Position numbers and translations under genes: made by a program
Notes under the pieces: generated by a model
Told to the model about the DNA's origin: nothing
Databases searched by the model: none
The model's input: the letters and a program-made list of their open reading frames with translations, nothing else
Shown: positions 48,288 to 62,100 of the stretch, in pieces
Numbering within the stretch: position 1 is the first letter of the stretch
Layout: each line of letters begins with the position of its first letter
DNA from: Thunnus maccoyii
Taxonomy: Eukaryota; Chordata; Actinopteri; Scombriformes; Scombridae
DNA length: 64,000 nt
Assembly: GCF_910596095.1 (NCBI RefSeq)
Contig: NC_056552.1
Span: forward strand, 13,435,111-13,499,110
Direction: 5' to 3'

Positions 48288-49660
48288 AGAAGTCGTGAGG
48301 GGGACAGCTAGGAACGTACTTGGTGTGTCATCTGGACAAAGGAAGAAAGACAAGGAGACTTGGTGGTGGAATGAGGAAGTACAGGAAAGTATACAGAGGA
48401 AGAGGTTGGTGAAGAAGAACTGGAATAGCCAGAGAGATGAAGAAAGTAGACAGGAGTACAGGGAGATGTGGTGTAAGGCGAAGAGAGAGGTGGCAAAGGC
48501 TAAGGAAAGGGCATATGGTAAGTTGTATGAGAACTTGGACATTAAAGAAGGATAAAAGGAAAGAGTAGTGCAAGCTAGGTTACGAGGAGAGGTGATGATT
48601 AGTGAGCAGCAGTATGGTTTCATGCCAGGAGAGAGCACTACAGATGCAATGTTTGCTTTGAAAATGTTGATGGAGAAGTATAGAGAAGGTCATAAGGAGT
48701 TGGATTGTGTCTTTATGGGTCTTGAGAAAGCATATGACAGGTTGCTGAGAGGAGGTGTGGTATTGTATGAGGAAGTCGGGAGTGGCAGAGAAGTATGTAA
48801 GAGTGGTGCAGGATATGTATGAGGTGGGATTACACCAAGGATCGGCTCTGAGCTCTTTCTTGCTTGCAATGGTGATAGACAGGTTGATGGACGAGATCAG
48901 GCAAGAATCTCTGTAGACTATGATGTTTCGCAGATGACATTGTGATCTGTAGTGAGAGTAGGGAGTAGGTTGCGGAGAGCCTGGAGAGGTGGAGGAATGC
49001 ACTGGAGAGAAGAAGAACGAAAATCAGTAGGAGCAAGATGGAATACATCTTAGCAAATGGGAGGGAGGACAGTGGAATGGTGAGGATGCAAGGAGTAGGG
49101 GTGGCGAAGGTGGATGACTTTAAATACTTGCAGTCAACTGCTCAAAGTAATGAGGAGTGCGGAGGAGAGGTGAAGAAGAAAGTGCAGGCAGGGTGGAGTG
49201 GGTGGAGAAGAGTGTCAGGAGTGATCTGCGACGGAAGGGTACCAGCAAGAGTAAAAGGGAAAGTTTACAAGAGGGTAGTGAGACCATGTTGTATGGTTTG
49301 CAGGTGGTAGCACTGATGAAAAGACAGGTGGTGGTAGAGTTTAATTTTTTCAGTGGTAGTGAAGAGGATGGACAGGATTAGGAACGGGTATATTAAAGGG
49401 ACAGCTCAGGTTGGACAGTTTGGAGACAAAGCGAGAGAGGTGAGAATGAGATGGTTTGGAGGTGTGGAGGAGAGATGCTGGTTATATTGGGAGAAGGATG
49501 CTGAATATGGAGCTGCCAGGCAAGAGGAAAAAAGGAAGGCCAAAGAGGAGGTTTATGGATAGGGTGAGGGAAGACATGCAGGTGGTTGGCACGACAGAGG
49601 AAGATGCAGAAGACAGGATCCGCTGTGGTGACCCCTAATGGAAGCAGCCAAAAGAAGAAG
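48288..49660 (+). mobile_element. Decayed LINE (non-LTR retrotransposon) fragment with reverse-transcriptase remnants
   Basis: Frame pieces across 48295-49638 carry typical fish LINE sequence: WWWNEEVQESIQRKRL, QQYGFMPGESTTDAMFALKM, KYREGHKELDCVFM, LEKAYDR, HQGSAL, a frameshifted FADDIVICSE near 48925, DDFKYL, ECGGEVKKKVQAGW, then MLNMELPGKRKKGRPKRRFM and DRIRCGDP. The 3' end is GACCCCTAATGGAAGCAGCC and AAAGAAGAAGG. Several frameshifts and stops make it dead. The piece after LDIKEG jumps straight to VVQARLRGEV, so roughly 100 codons of RT are deleted. The clade (RTE/Expander-like is my guess) needs a search. Confidence 0.85.
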
Positions 49661-52600
49661 GTTCAATTTAGCAAGTAGCAGCATTTGGCTCAACCCATAT
49701 TAATAGACCCTTGCTACATTATTTTGTTGTGCATGTCCACTCACTGACATGGCTTACTGGGACAATCAATGGAATAGAGCAATCTTTCACTTGACAAGTC
49801 AAAATGTCTGCCGTGAAAAAGGTCTATCTTAGCTTAACTAATCAGCTAAGTGACAGAGCAGCTTAGTTTCCTACAGAGCTTTTGTTCATTGTTTTGAACA
49901 AACAATGTTGGTTTATTAACCATAACCATGGAGGTTAGTCACAATGGGCAGGGGATTGCTTCGCAGCATGTTGTAGTTAAAGACACTGGGGCATATACTA
50001 ATTAGCATGCATGTTGCTGTGAAGTACTTGAGGCGGTGATTATTGTATATGGTGCCACACCTGGACACCAGCAATTGTCCAAAATAGCAACCCAGTAAAA
50101 CAATGACTGGTGCGTTACTGATGGCACCTCCTGCTATCATCAAAGCAACAACTTATTTTGCCTGCCTGTTTGCACCAAGGTGTAAACTGTCTAAGCTGCT
50201 GGTTGCCACAAGTCCAAAGCAGCAGCTCTTACTGGGAGGACTCCTGGGTGATATTCCTGGTTCTTGCCCGGATGCTGACCTCTGTCTGTCAGGTTTCTCT
50301 ATGGCAGCTAACAACTGAAACCTTGGCAGCAATGAGTCTAAGGGCTAATTTCTGATGTTGACTTGAGGAGACCTTGCAGTCCTACTCTGAACACATGCAG
50401 TGTCTGCTCTTTGAAAAATAAAAAATCTTCCTCTGCTCCAACAGGTAATTTCTACCTCTTCACATTCCTCTTGGCTTTATCAAATCTAATAGTTTGACCC
50501 TCAAAACCTGCACAGAGCTCAGATATGACTCTCAGGGCCAGCAGATGCGGACTTGAGGAGACCACAGTCTTCCTGTGAACAGCTGCACTGTCTCCTCTAA
50601 GAGTAGACAAAAATGAAACTCCTCTGCTCAAACAGTAGACTCTACCTTTCAAAGAAAACTCAACAAAGGTGGGCTTTGACTTTCTCAAATATTCAACTCT
50701 AAACTCTTAACTCTGTGACTAAACTGCTTGTGATATTTGGTGAAATCAGTGACTGGTTAGTTATGAGCATAGATGTGAGTTGTGCTATTGTGACCAACAG
50801 GGGGCTTGGTCTCAGCTGGGCCTCATTTAAATGGTACTTTATCCATTAAGTCACACAAACTCACGTGACTTAATCACTTGTTTACAGTGAGCAACATTTG
50901 CCATGATACACCCTGTATAAAATCGATATGAGTCAGTCAGTAGTCATACTTTACTTAAGCCTGTGTTTTGAATCATCAACAAGTGTTACCAGTTTTGCAC
51001 TCTTACACTACCTAAACAAACCAAATAAGAGAACGTGACCAAGCCACACCTTGATGAAGAATGTAGTTATATGCTTAGGCAGGTTATAGTGGTTTTAGTG
51101 GCTTGTCTGTATACAGGACATCTTAAAGCCGTGCACAAACAACACAGATAGCAAAAAACAAAGCCACAGTTAGTGTGGCTTAAGACACACAGACCTCTCT
51201 AAAACACCTTTCATTTTGTTGAGTTTTGCTTCTTTTGTTTTGTTTTAAAATTTAGTGACTAAAGTTACTTCTAAATGCAACTTTTAACATGCTTAAGTCT
51301 CAATGGGTTCGGTTAATGGCAAGTTTTACCAATCCTATCATTCACGTCACTGAATGTTATTTTCTAAAAACTTCAGTATTTCTGCAACTGTTCTGTTTGT
51401 TTCTGACATCTGTTTGTGGTGCATCTTTTTTCTTTTGTGTTTATGAGATGCATGTAGTCATCACACAGCAGGAAGAATGATAAGTGTGTCTCCAAACTGA
51501 GAAAGGCGCCGTGCGCATTTTACGCACTGATAATTTAATTGCTTTGTGAGTGTGCAAGGCTTTTTGTCAGTAATGCACTGCTTTAATCTTCTGAACTTAC
51601 TGATCCATGTACAATAAATAAGTCATCTGAGATAGTTCATCTTGTGTACTTGGTGTCATTCTTTTGGACAGATGAATTACTTCATGGTATACTTGCAGTT
51701 TAAGTCCAGGAGATGGAAGCAGTGCATTGCTGACAAAGAGCCCTGCACACTCCTGTGACAGCCTTGGCACAACAGCACAATCATTTATTCAGAATAGAAA
51801 TCATTTTAAACAAGTATTGATTTTCTATCTCAGTCTTCTGTAATGTAATCTGTGCATGAGATTACTAATACTAATTAAATTTAGTCATTAATTAGAAAAT
51901 CCTGGTTGCCATTAAAGCTCATGCATTAATTACAGTAGCCCTTCATGTTGAGTGATGTGCATCCCAAGTGGGCTGATTGCCACTAACAGACTGCAAAATA
52001 GCCTAATATATAATCAAATATTGAGAGGGTTTTATAAAGAGCTAATTAAAGGCATTTAAAGGCATTTTAAAAAATTGAAAGGAAGGAAGGAAAAGGAGCA
52101 GAAATTGGTCACTGTTGTAAATTTAAAAACCTGGCAGTCATTAAGAGGTTCTTTTCAAAATTTGACTTTTTTTAGAATAGTGTCACATTTGCTTAATGTA
52201 TCTAAAAATAATATGTCATTAATTTGTAATCAGCTACTTATTCATTTTAAATTATGTTTTGGCCCAGCCATTGTCTTTCACATCTCACACCTGGACCTTA
52301 TGTGGCTGTAAAGTTAACCTCATCAGACAGAAAGAATGAAATAGGTCTACATATTTTAGTTATAATATAGTAACACTGTACACAACGGAAAACACTTATC
52401 TTTCTCCACACAAGAGGCTACACCGGGTTTCAGTGAATTAACAGTTTTTACTCCAAACCACATCCTTTCTGTAGAATATCACTACATTTAGGACAGTTTA
52501 TCTGACCATAGTCTTACTGAGTACTGCGAACAGGAAATCCCAACATTGTAATCAGGAAATGATGTACATTCTGCATACGATTATTTGCCCTTCAGTTCTT

Positions 52601-53184
52601 CTACTAACCTCAAAGATAAGTTAACCCAAATCACTTTTTTGTCATTTTTTCCCACTTGGCCCCAGTGCCTCCAGTCATGTGGATATAGTTTTTGTTTTAT
52701 TTTGCCAAGGAAAGATTTATTAATCCACAGATCTTGCAGCCAATAGTTTTTTTGATGCTATTTTCCACCATCCATCATTTTCCCACCATTTCACATGCAA
52801 TTTTTGGATGGTTTGAGCAAATTAGGTTCCATTAGCCCCCAATTCGGGATTATGGTGACTTCAGAGATATGCAAAACAGGGGCAAATAAAATAAAAAGTA
52901 TATACACAGCAAGGGTAAGTATGTAAATATGCTGTTTTGTGATTTGGGTGTACTAAACCTTTATTTTTGCCAACACAACAGTTCTTAGTCATTCACACAA
53001 AATCAAAACAATATCATATGTCTCAGTGTAGTATGAATGGGTGTTTATGACAAATCCCTGATAAAATATGTCCTCAGAATCATTTCTACATATTTACAAA
53101 AATAATAATTAATTATCATTTATTGTCTTGTGACAGTAGAGACCTGCACATGATTCTGTGCCTTCCCACAAAGGACAGTAAAAG
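49661..53184. other. Intergenic DNA between tlk2 and itgb3, no gene seen
   Basis: AT-rich sequence with short open frames only (78 codons at most). Apart from the tandem duplication near 50.5 kb I see no recognisable gene, RNA or full transposon. Confidence 0.5.
50350..50670. repeat. Imperfect tandem duplication, ~190-bp period
   Basis: ACTTGAGGAGACC occurs at 50361 and again at 50551; the following CAGT, CTGAACA/GTGAACA, TCCTCTGCTC and CTCTACC/TTCTACC segments line up at the same spacing. No gene recognised. Confidence 0.55.
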
Positions 53185-53223
53185 TTTATTTCATCCTTCA
53201 TTCTTCATCCTTGTTCAGTAGCA
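53185..53223 (-). terminator. itgb3: itgb3 3' UTR start and nearest AATAAA
   Basis: AATAAA occurs on the minus strand at 53190-53185, only about 35 nt after the stop codon. That would be a very short 3' UTR; real transcripts may use signals farther left (for example AATAAA near 52968). Confidence 0.3.
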
Positions 53224-56101
53224 TCAGTCTTTTCCTCTGTACGTGATGTTTGTGAAGGTGGAAGTGGCTCCTTTGTAGAGAGGATTGTGTCCCTGTGAGT
53301 CAAATACACACGAAGAGACGTGAGTTTAGGCGAGTTTGACAGACAGAGAATAAATAAGAAATGCTTTTCTGACTGTGATTCAAGAGGAGAGAAAACCTGC
53401 AGGGAAAACCTAAAAAGGTAATTTGGAAAACATGTATTTGAAATTAAAATAACATGTCATCTAATCTCTCCATCTCATTACGCACATGATGTCATTCTTT
53501 CTGGTATCTGGCCTTGGCTCATGTTCTCACTTCCGTTACTCACTGAGCATCTTAAAACTACTATGATTCTTTGTGGTTTCAGTCCTTTGAGATTTGGGTG
53601 TTTTTGAGGCCACAAAGAGGCCTATTACCAGTGAAGGCTAATTAGCGTTAGCAAATTTAAACCCAGCCCTTCCGCTGACTGCCTTTTGTTCAGCTGGGAG
53701 TAACAGCAGGCCACAAAAATAATAGAAAACATCTTCAGAAAACAAGAGAGAGAGACTGCCTGTGTGGCCTTTTGTGTGTATGAAAGTGCAGGCATGTTTG
53801 TGTGTTTCAAAAAGTCCAAAAAAGGAGGAATTGTTATTACAACTGGTTAGAAAATAAAGGGGCATGGATTTTTTTTTAATTTCAATCTAACTGAAAGATA
53901 ACTACCTTGATCTTGGTATTGAACAAACACCACATTCCTAGTTTCCAAGTACAGCACATCAGAGTATTTACACGCATTTGCCGCCTCATGCTGAAGTCAC
54001 TCACCGTGTCCCACTTGGCACGAGCGCGTTCTTCCTCAAATTTGGCGAACTCCCGTCTGTCGTGGATGGTAACCAGCAGCTTCCAGATAAGCAGAGCCGC
54101 CAAGCCTAGAAACAAGATGGCTCCTGCCACTGACAGAAGCACCACCAAAATGTCTGGACCCTTGGGGCAGTCTGGATGGAAGCATGGAGAGATAAAGGTA
54201 TGAGGAAAGTGGACAAACAGGAGAAGATAAGCCCAAGGCCAGGCCAGAGGAAGTCTGATTTCATAATGCTGTTTCCTCTCTGTTGCTTCCTTTACGCACA
54301 TGAATTTGATGTTTCTTCTGCTAAAAGCTTTTACTTTTCAGATTCAAGAGTGTGCTTTAGGAAGCCAAGGTGGTGTGGTTCCATCTAGAATAAATGACAG
54401 GTGCTTTTTTAGGGCTATCAGATTTATGAAGTGATGCAAGAGAACAAGGGCAGATATGGGATAATGGGGCTGTTAAATACCAAAAAGCTCAGAGGAGGAT
54501 GGGCTGAAGTGGAAAATAGTAACCTATTATAACCAAGCCACAAATCATCTTTCCCTCATTGTGGTCTGGCAAGACACAGTAGGAATTTGATTTGCATAGT
54601 TTCATTAGGCTGTACAGCACATGACTGACAGTCCTCTCTTTCAAAAAGTCACTAACATGTATCCTTCCCACACCAGACTGGAAAAACACATTGCTTTTTG
54701 TGCATTCCTTGGTCATTTTTTCCCATCATTAGCTATTCCCAAATACGTTGATGTTCTCCAAAATTACATCCACCGATTAAAATTCTGCATAAACTTGAGC
54801 GAGAGTACTGTAGTCGCAGAGTCATCCTTCATTTTATTCCGACAACATCTAATTTAAATAGTTGTTCACAAATTCAGGAGTTTCAGGAGAAAACCAGTCA
54901 CATCATCATCTCAACAGTTGTGTAAATAACATTTGAAACCCCATTTTCAGTGCCGATGCTACACTTTTCTAGGGTGAGATTTGTGTTCATGGTCACTGGG
55001 AGCATTAACTGAAGTCTGGCAACAGTTCATTTTGTTCATTGCTTGCAAAAATGCCTTACCTTTACACTTGTATATCTAACCATTTGATTATACGTGCTTG
55101 TATGTACATGGGTGTATGGATAGCTAAGTGTTGGGTAACTTAGTGGGGCAACCAGGGTGAACTTTTACAGGCAACATCAAAGCTTCACTCCTTCCTCTCT
55201 CCCTCTTTCTTACTTTGCTCTGTTTCCTGCTTTTCAACTGACCCTTTTGATCTCTATACCATTACTGCTTACATACAAATCATGTCACGTTGGTGCTACA
55301 AGATTATATCTGCCACATTATTTATTAACTTCTAAATGAGAGAAATGCTTAGTCCTCCTCTAATTGTTTTCCATCTTCCCCTCCTGTGTCTTTCTCCTTT
55401 GTATACAGCTTCATGTTTTCTTTTTAAAATGTTCTCTATCCCTTTCTTTTGCTTACTTAGTTTCCTCTCTCTCCCTCTGCTGCTTTCCTCTTGAGGATAT
55501 GTAGAGTCAGCAGGTTCCTCAAGGAGCTGGGCAGCTGTTTACAACCCTCTTTGACACGGCGGGGTGCACTGTGTTCAAGGCAAATTTTGGTGTACTTTTC
55601 TGCTACCCAGTTGTGTCTTAATTAAACACACGCATTCATTAAAGGCAGACCCACAGGACAGACGTTCTCTGCGGGCACTGGTGGTCATTAAAAGGCTGTT
55701 TTACTGCCCCGCACTCTTTCTTTTTGGCCATTTAACAAGCAGATGAAGGGCATGCAGCAGGGAAGTGACAACTGCTTGAGTGAAGAAAAAGCACGCTGAC
55801 TTAGCAAGGTGAGGAGATTTGCTAGGATACTAATATACTAAAAAACAAATATAGGTTGCATCATGATGCTTTTGTGGTGATGAATTTTATCAGTGACTTT
55901 GGCTTCCCTCATATAATCTGAACCACTGTTACTATAATTCAATGTTTGTTTTGGTGACATGGTTCACGCAGCATATCTTACCTGGCTCTTTGACGACATA
56001 CAAGATGGACTTGCCACTAGCGTCCTCGTAGTACTGGAAACGCTCCACACAGTCATCCTCATCCTTGTAAGTGCAGTTCACAGCATTTGTATCATGAAGC
56101 A
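53224..56101 (-). CDS. itgb3: itgb3 beta-tail, transmembrane helix and cytoplasmic tail
   Basis: Exon 56101-55982 encodes the beta-tail ([20 protein letters not shown]). Exon 54171-54005 encodes [20 protein letters not shown] followed by [19 protein letters not shown]: a hydrophobic helix, the snorkelling Lys in WKLL, and the membrane-proximal HDRREF that forms the Asp clasp with alpha subunits and binds talin. The last exon (53292-53224) carries NPLY and NITY, the talin- and kindlin-binding motifs with their phosphorylatable tyrosines. It ends RGKD rather than the human RGT, one residue longer. Confidence 0.95.
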
Positions 56102-59100
56102 CTGGATTGAGGAGCAAAAGGAAAATTGTACATCAGTTAGTCAAAGCATAATGGAGTTTTTTGACCACTAGTAGCGTTGTGGAGATATTGTTTTTATGGG
56201 TGGGTCCCTCCTTTGTTTGCTCTCATGACTAGATTTATTCATGCAGGTTACATAATACACATTCCTGCAGATGGTTTCACACTATTCCACTGATCTACAA
56301 ATGCAGCGATGTGCCAACAAAGACAGTGAAGAAGAAGACAACAAGCAAGTTACTTGTACAGTAAATGCAGAATTTAAAATGATCAAAAAAATCTGCTTTG
56401 GCAAATGTTTTATGAGGAAGGACATGCATTCAACGTGGTTCAAGGTATCAAGGATACACCATGTGTTTCAATGAGTAACACAAAATGTAAACTCCACAAC
56501 ACACATTTAAATATATCTTTTTTGGTCATGAAGAATACAGTATTTCTAAAACTTTAAAGCAACTTTAATTGATTTTTGGGCCACTTGGAGGCAGCACAAC
56601 AAACTGTAAACACAACATTGACATATTATCACCTTAGAAGTGAACATGTTAGCAAAAAGGTGCTTATTTACACTTCCAGTAGACAAAGAACAACATTGAC
56701 ATACATTTAGAGTCGTGTTTCTGCCCCCCTGATGAATGTAAGTCGAACAGTTGCCTTTTTTTAGCTCTGTTTTGCTCTGTCTTTAATAACTACTGAGAAA
56801 ATGTCCAACACAGGTTTCTTATCTGCCTCCATCACCAGATGTGAACAGGGCTTTGCAATTCTCTGGAAGTTTGCTGTGAAGATTACAGAGCTATTTTTTG
56901 GAATTTTATAAGTGCAAAATTCTCAAGAGTTTTTGTTCATATTTAAGAGGCCTTTGAGGTGTGTGACAACTATACAGTACCAGTCAAAGGTCTCGACACA
57001 CTTTCTCATTCAAATGAATGGGAAGGTGTGTCCAAACTTTTGACTAGTACTGTATATCTTTGGTCAGCTGGGTGTCTCACCTAATTCATCCACAAGCTCA
57101 ATCTCATCCTTGCAGATACGAGAGCAGGTGTTGTCCACAAACAGCTTGCCTCTCTTGAAGTGCTTACACTCCACACACTCCCTGCCAGGAGAAAAGACAT
57201 CAATCAGGCCATCAGTTCATTTCAAGCAGCTTTCCCGACAAGCCTGTGTGTATATGTGTCTGTGTGCAGACTCACTTCTTCATAGTGCAGGCATCAGGAC
57301 AGGTGGGGCACTTGTCACACGTGGCCCCGTAGGCACCGGGCTGGGTGCACTCACAGGCCCCGCACACACACTGGCCCCTGCCACTGCAGAGTAGACCCAG
57401 GTTGGACATACAGGTGTCAGTACGTCTGGAGCAGTTACAGTTCTCACCCTGCCAGTCTGGTGCACACTGGCAGAAGCCACAGTTACAGACACCATGGCCT
57501 GGGAGGGACGCAAGAAAGGATAGAGGAGGAGAGAAAAAGGATAGCATAGAGGGTTAAAATTCCAACCATGCCATTCCAACAATTTGAACTCTAATTTTCC
57601 TAATATCCACTTTGATGTTCTGTCACAAGGGTTTTCTGCACATCATATATGCTGATATTTGCTGTCTACTTGTGCCAGTGCTACACTGAAATATATCAGA
57701 GTTTGAGTAAAATATTCAAATTGAAGATGTCATTGTTTAAGGCTGGATTAAAATTTTGAAATGTCTTATAGAATATTATGTGCAGATTTACACACTGTTC
57801 ATCCTGATATATTTGTTATCCTTAGACACAGTGGTTTGAAAATTGTTTGATAGTACAACACACTACTACTACGACTGTGGATTTGAAAAGTTTAATGTGT
57901 TAGCCCTAATATGAATGCTCTTCAGCAAAGCCACTGATATAGCTGTTTACTGCTGTTTTATATACTGCTATAACTTCTATTTCCAAAGAAGGAAGGGTGG
58001 TAAAGTGAAAGAGGAAGCAAAAAAACAAGAAAGGGGAGGAGGACAATGTGACCAAGAGAAATCCTGCGTGAAAATGAGGGAGTGGTGGGAATTGAGAAAG
58101 AGTAAGGAACATAGGTGAGAGTACTTAGTGGTAGAATTGATTGTAATTTCAATGGCTGTGCATCATTTGTTTTAAACAATGAGCTAATATTAGCTCATAT
58201 TTTTAGTAAAATGATCAGTTAACTCTTCAACAGACTGTTATTCCTTTTTATTTCTCCTTTAAGTGACTTTAAGGGTCTTAAAATCATCTTATTCACTTGA
58301 TCTGACAGTATCGTATGCAGTATATTTGGTTTCAGCTTGTTCCAGCTCTTCATTGAAGCTATACAATGTTTAAATGGAAATATTCAGCATCAAGACTCTC
58401 TGTTTTTATGGCTGCAAAGTTCCATCAAACGGAAATGTCTTGTCCACTATTTTATACACATTTCCCAAAATTCAGCCTGATAAATTTTGTCTTAAGAAAT
58501 TTTGGAAACTCTGTGGCGAATTTGAACAATGTTTGGCTGCTCAGTATGACTTTGTGATGACTGGCCGTTGCTTCTTGAGCGTTTTAAATGAGTGAATTTA
58601 CCACAAGCCTATGTTGTACTCTCTGTATAAAAGTCCACACTGACCTTGCAAGGCTATTTCTTCCAGTGCATAAAAAGCTAGCATCACAGGACACAAGGTT
58701 TTCATCAAATGTATTCACATTCATTCCAAGTGTTACAACCATCATTTTTCAATATGACAAATTATGGTTGCTAAAACATTTCTCAGCTTTGTAAGTATGG
58801 AGGTTTTGGCTTTTATTCCCAAACACTGGAAAGCAGAAATAGTAAGTCATATTTCTGCAACTGTTGGAAATCTAAAACCTATTTCATTGTGTTCCTGTGG
58901 TGTCTAGGGGGCTTTTATTTTTGTCTGCATGATTCAGAGTGTGTCTGAGTGAATTTGTGCGCGGTGTATGTGTGTGCATGCCAATAAGAGAGTGACAATG
59001 CAGAAAACATTGCAGCCTATCACCACAACACAATGCCCAGATAAATAATAATACAGGAAACCACTTGGAGCAGTGTGACTGGATAAAAGATGATCTATGA

Positions 59101-62100
59101 ACAAACTGTCCTTACCACTTGACCACAGAACCACTGGCTTCTAATTAGACCATTCTGCGGGGGAAGAAGAATGGCTCTTGCTCTGAATAAGGTATTACAA
59201 AACAAGCAGACCATGTTTTACACACACATACTCAGAACATTTCCAATACACCCCCACTTGGCCCTTTTCTGACCAAACATGGGTTTATTTTTAGCCTAAC
59301 ACCACACCAGCCAATGAGTAAGCACAAAGGTATTTTCATGTTAATCTATGGGCTTTGGGGAATACAGCAAAACATTTCTGTCTGAGTGCAGCAGATATAT
59401 GAGTGAGTTGAGAGATATATGTGAGGTCTGACAATGAAGTATGAGGCAGGAAAGCAGCAGTGTTATGCAATTAGCAGCGTTCGATTAAAATATCCCTTCA
59501 GCAATACCAGTTCATGCATTTAACTACTAATCAGTAACTAAGAGGAATTGTCTTGATTAAGTAAAGTAGTTGTAATAAAGGCCTGTTAATTTTGGTTACA
59601 TGTTCCCTGTTCTTAGCATTTTATGGGGGCAATTTTGTCATTTTCTTGTAATTCTTTCTTTGTGTTTCCTGTCTCTGAGATTTTAGTCTTGCCATATACT
59701 GTATTTACAGGAATGGTCTGACATTTCGAGAGTTAGATGAGAAGATCAATACCACTCTCATGACTGCGTGTTCAGCACAGAGCTAAAGTCGGAAGGTGAT
59801 TAGCTTAGCTTAGCATAAAGGAGGGGGGAAATAGCTACCCTACCTTTCTCCAAAACTGTTTGTGTAAACATTAAACAAACAAGATACTACGAGTTCATAT
59901 GTCAGCTTTAGAGGTGTTAACAGGTGTATTTTAGATCTTTGGACAGAGCCAGGCTAGCCTTTTCTCCCTGCTTTCAGTCTTTATGCTAAGCTAAGCTAAT
60001 CACCTCTTGGCTCTAGCTCCATACTTAATGTACAGACATGAGAATAGTATTGTTTTAACTCTCAGCAAGAATATGAGTAATTTTAATGATAACAATGATT
60101 TATTTTTTTCTAAATGTCAAACTATTCCTTTGCGAGTCATGAACCAAGATTTTTTGAACCAGTTCATTTCCAAAACCAACTGTCAGGTATTAAATGGGCT
60201 CAGGGATGAAAAACAAAATGCCAGCGAGTCAAATCTTAATGTTTCAAAAGTCTATTCAATGGTAAGCTTATTTTTATGGATTTCTTGCAAGAAAATATAT
60301 AAAAACTGCCTGTGCTTAAAGCAAGTGAACTGCTAACAGAAAAAGACTGACAGGTTACTGTATGTATTGTCTAACAGCTACTGTACACAGCTAATCCCAC
60401 AGTAAAAAGTCACTCATAGAACAGATATCAATTATAAACATCATCTGGCTAACATCATGTGCTTTGACCTGATGACATACTGTCTCCTTAAAATATTAGA
60501 AGATGAGTAGTTAAAGCTTTCAACAATTACCAAACACAAACTCATTCCCACTGTTTAGAAATCTCAACTGCGATGGAGAAACTTTCAGGAAGGTGAGAGT
60601 CCCCTCTGACCAGAGAAAGCTACCGTCAAACTTGCAAAAGCTTTATCTTTGTTCATGAATCCTGTTGAACTAGGTGGTACAAAAGCTTGGCCTGGCTGAT
60701 ACAAACACACAACCTGAGCTTACACACACACACGATACACGCACCGCACCATATGTTTATTGTGAATGGAGCCCATGTCCTGGGCAGAAAGGAGTTGTTA
60801 TTGTATGTAATTCTTCCCAGATGAGGTGAGTGGCAAGTCAGTGTGGTGAAGAGGACTGCCTGCACTGACTAAAAAGGTACACACATTCTCTACCAGAAAC
60901 ACACATAATGGACATGATGATAGGATAATGTGTGGGCCATTTTAACCTCCTCTCTACTTTCAGTCTCCTACTTCAGTGTCATACTAGTACTGCTCCTGAC
61001 TACTTGACACACGATGTCTCCTGCTTCATTGTAAAGTCAATTCTCTGTGTAAGTGCACTGGAGGTTTCAGGTTTCCACATCACACTTTAATAAGCTGTAT
61101 GTACAGTACGGCTGTAAAAAAATGATCCATTAATCTGTTGATTATTTTCTCAATTAAACGATTAGTCGTTTAGTCTATATAAAATGTCAGAATATGGTAA
61201 AAAATGTTCCAAAGCCCAAGATGTAACCTAAAATGTCTTGTTTTGTCCCAACCCACAGTCCACAACCCAAACATATTAAGTTTACTATCATAGAACACTA
61301 AAGGAACCAGAAAATATTCACATTTAAGAAGCTGGAACAAGAGACTTTGTTCCAGCATTTTTTCTTAAACAAGACTAGCTCAAAACCTAGTATATGGCTG
61401 GACTGTGTATGAAATGTTGGGAGATATATGCTTAGATCTGTTTGTTTAAATGTAATATAAGATGGTAACTTCTTCAAGAATTTCATTCTATAAATGTAAA
61501 AGAAAATTATTGACATATTATTCATCGCTGGAGAAATTAGGATTGTTATTAACAAACCATGTTTTTTTAGTAAAATTTCCTCACTGAAATATATTTTAGA
61601 TCCAACTGAAAATCATCCCTAAACATTGTCACATGTACACACTGAATAAACACATGTTCTAGCATTTCCACCATATAATTACAAAAATAGCATTTGTCTT
61701 CTATATTATATATGTGATAAGCAACGTGATGGGCATATAATGCCTGTTGACAGTGCATTCATTACTCACTTTGGGAGACAGGAACACTATATTCCTCTAT
61801 AAAATCTTCATATTAATACAGAAGCCCTTCACAGTTAAACAGCTGTTTTACAAGCAAAATGTTGTTGTTGTTAAAAAATGACGATAAGAAGTTTACTGAC
61901 AGCATGAAGGCACATTAATAAACAATTAAGACCACCTACCTTTTTTAAAACAGAAATGCTATCTGAATCTTTTAGAAATCTTTGACCCTGTCAATTTTTA
62001 TAGTATGATTGAATGAGGAAGAGTCCAAAATGTTAAGACCTTCCTCTGTTAGAGACATAACTTCCTTGTTTTCCTTGTTTTTTCCAAACAAAGTTAAGAA

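Noticed and set aside
48252..49048. Minus-strand open frames of up to 140 codons over 48.2-49.0 kb
   Set aside because: They are antisense to the LINE coding remnant, whose purine-rich strand leaves long chance frames on the other side.
58366..58595. Overlapping 63- and 73-codon plus-strand open frames in the large itgb3 intron
   Set aside because: No similarity recognised, no splice context, lengths expected by chance in AT-rich DNA.
61298..61758. Minus-strand open frames of 85 and 63 codons near 61.5 kb as a possible gene
   Set aside because: The first overlaps a GGGCTGCAA-family repeat. The second ([20 protein letters not shown]) slightly resembles LINE C-terminal zinc-finger regions but is too short to call.
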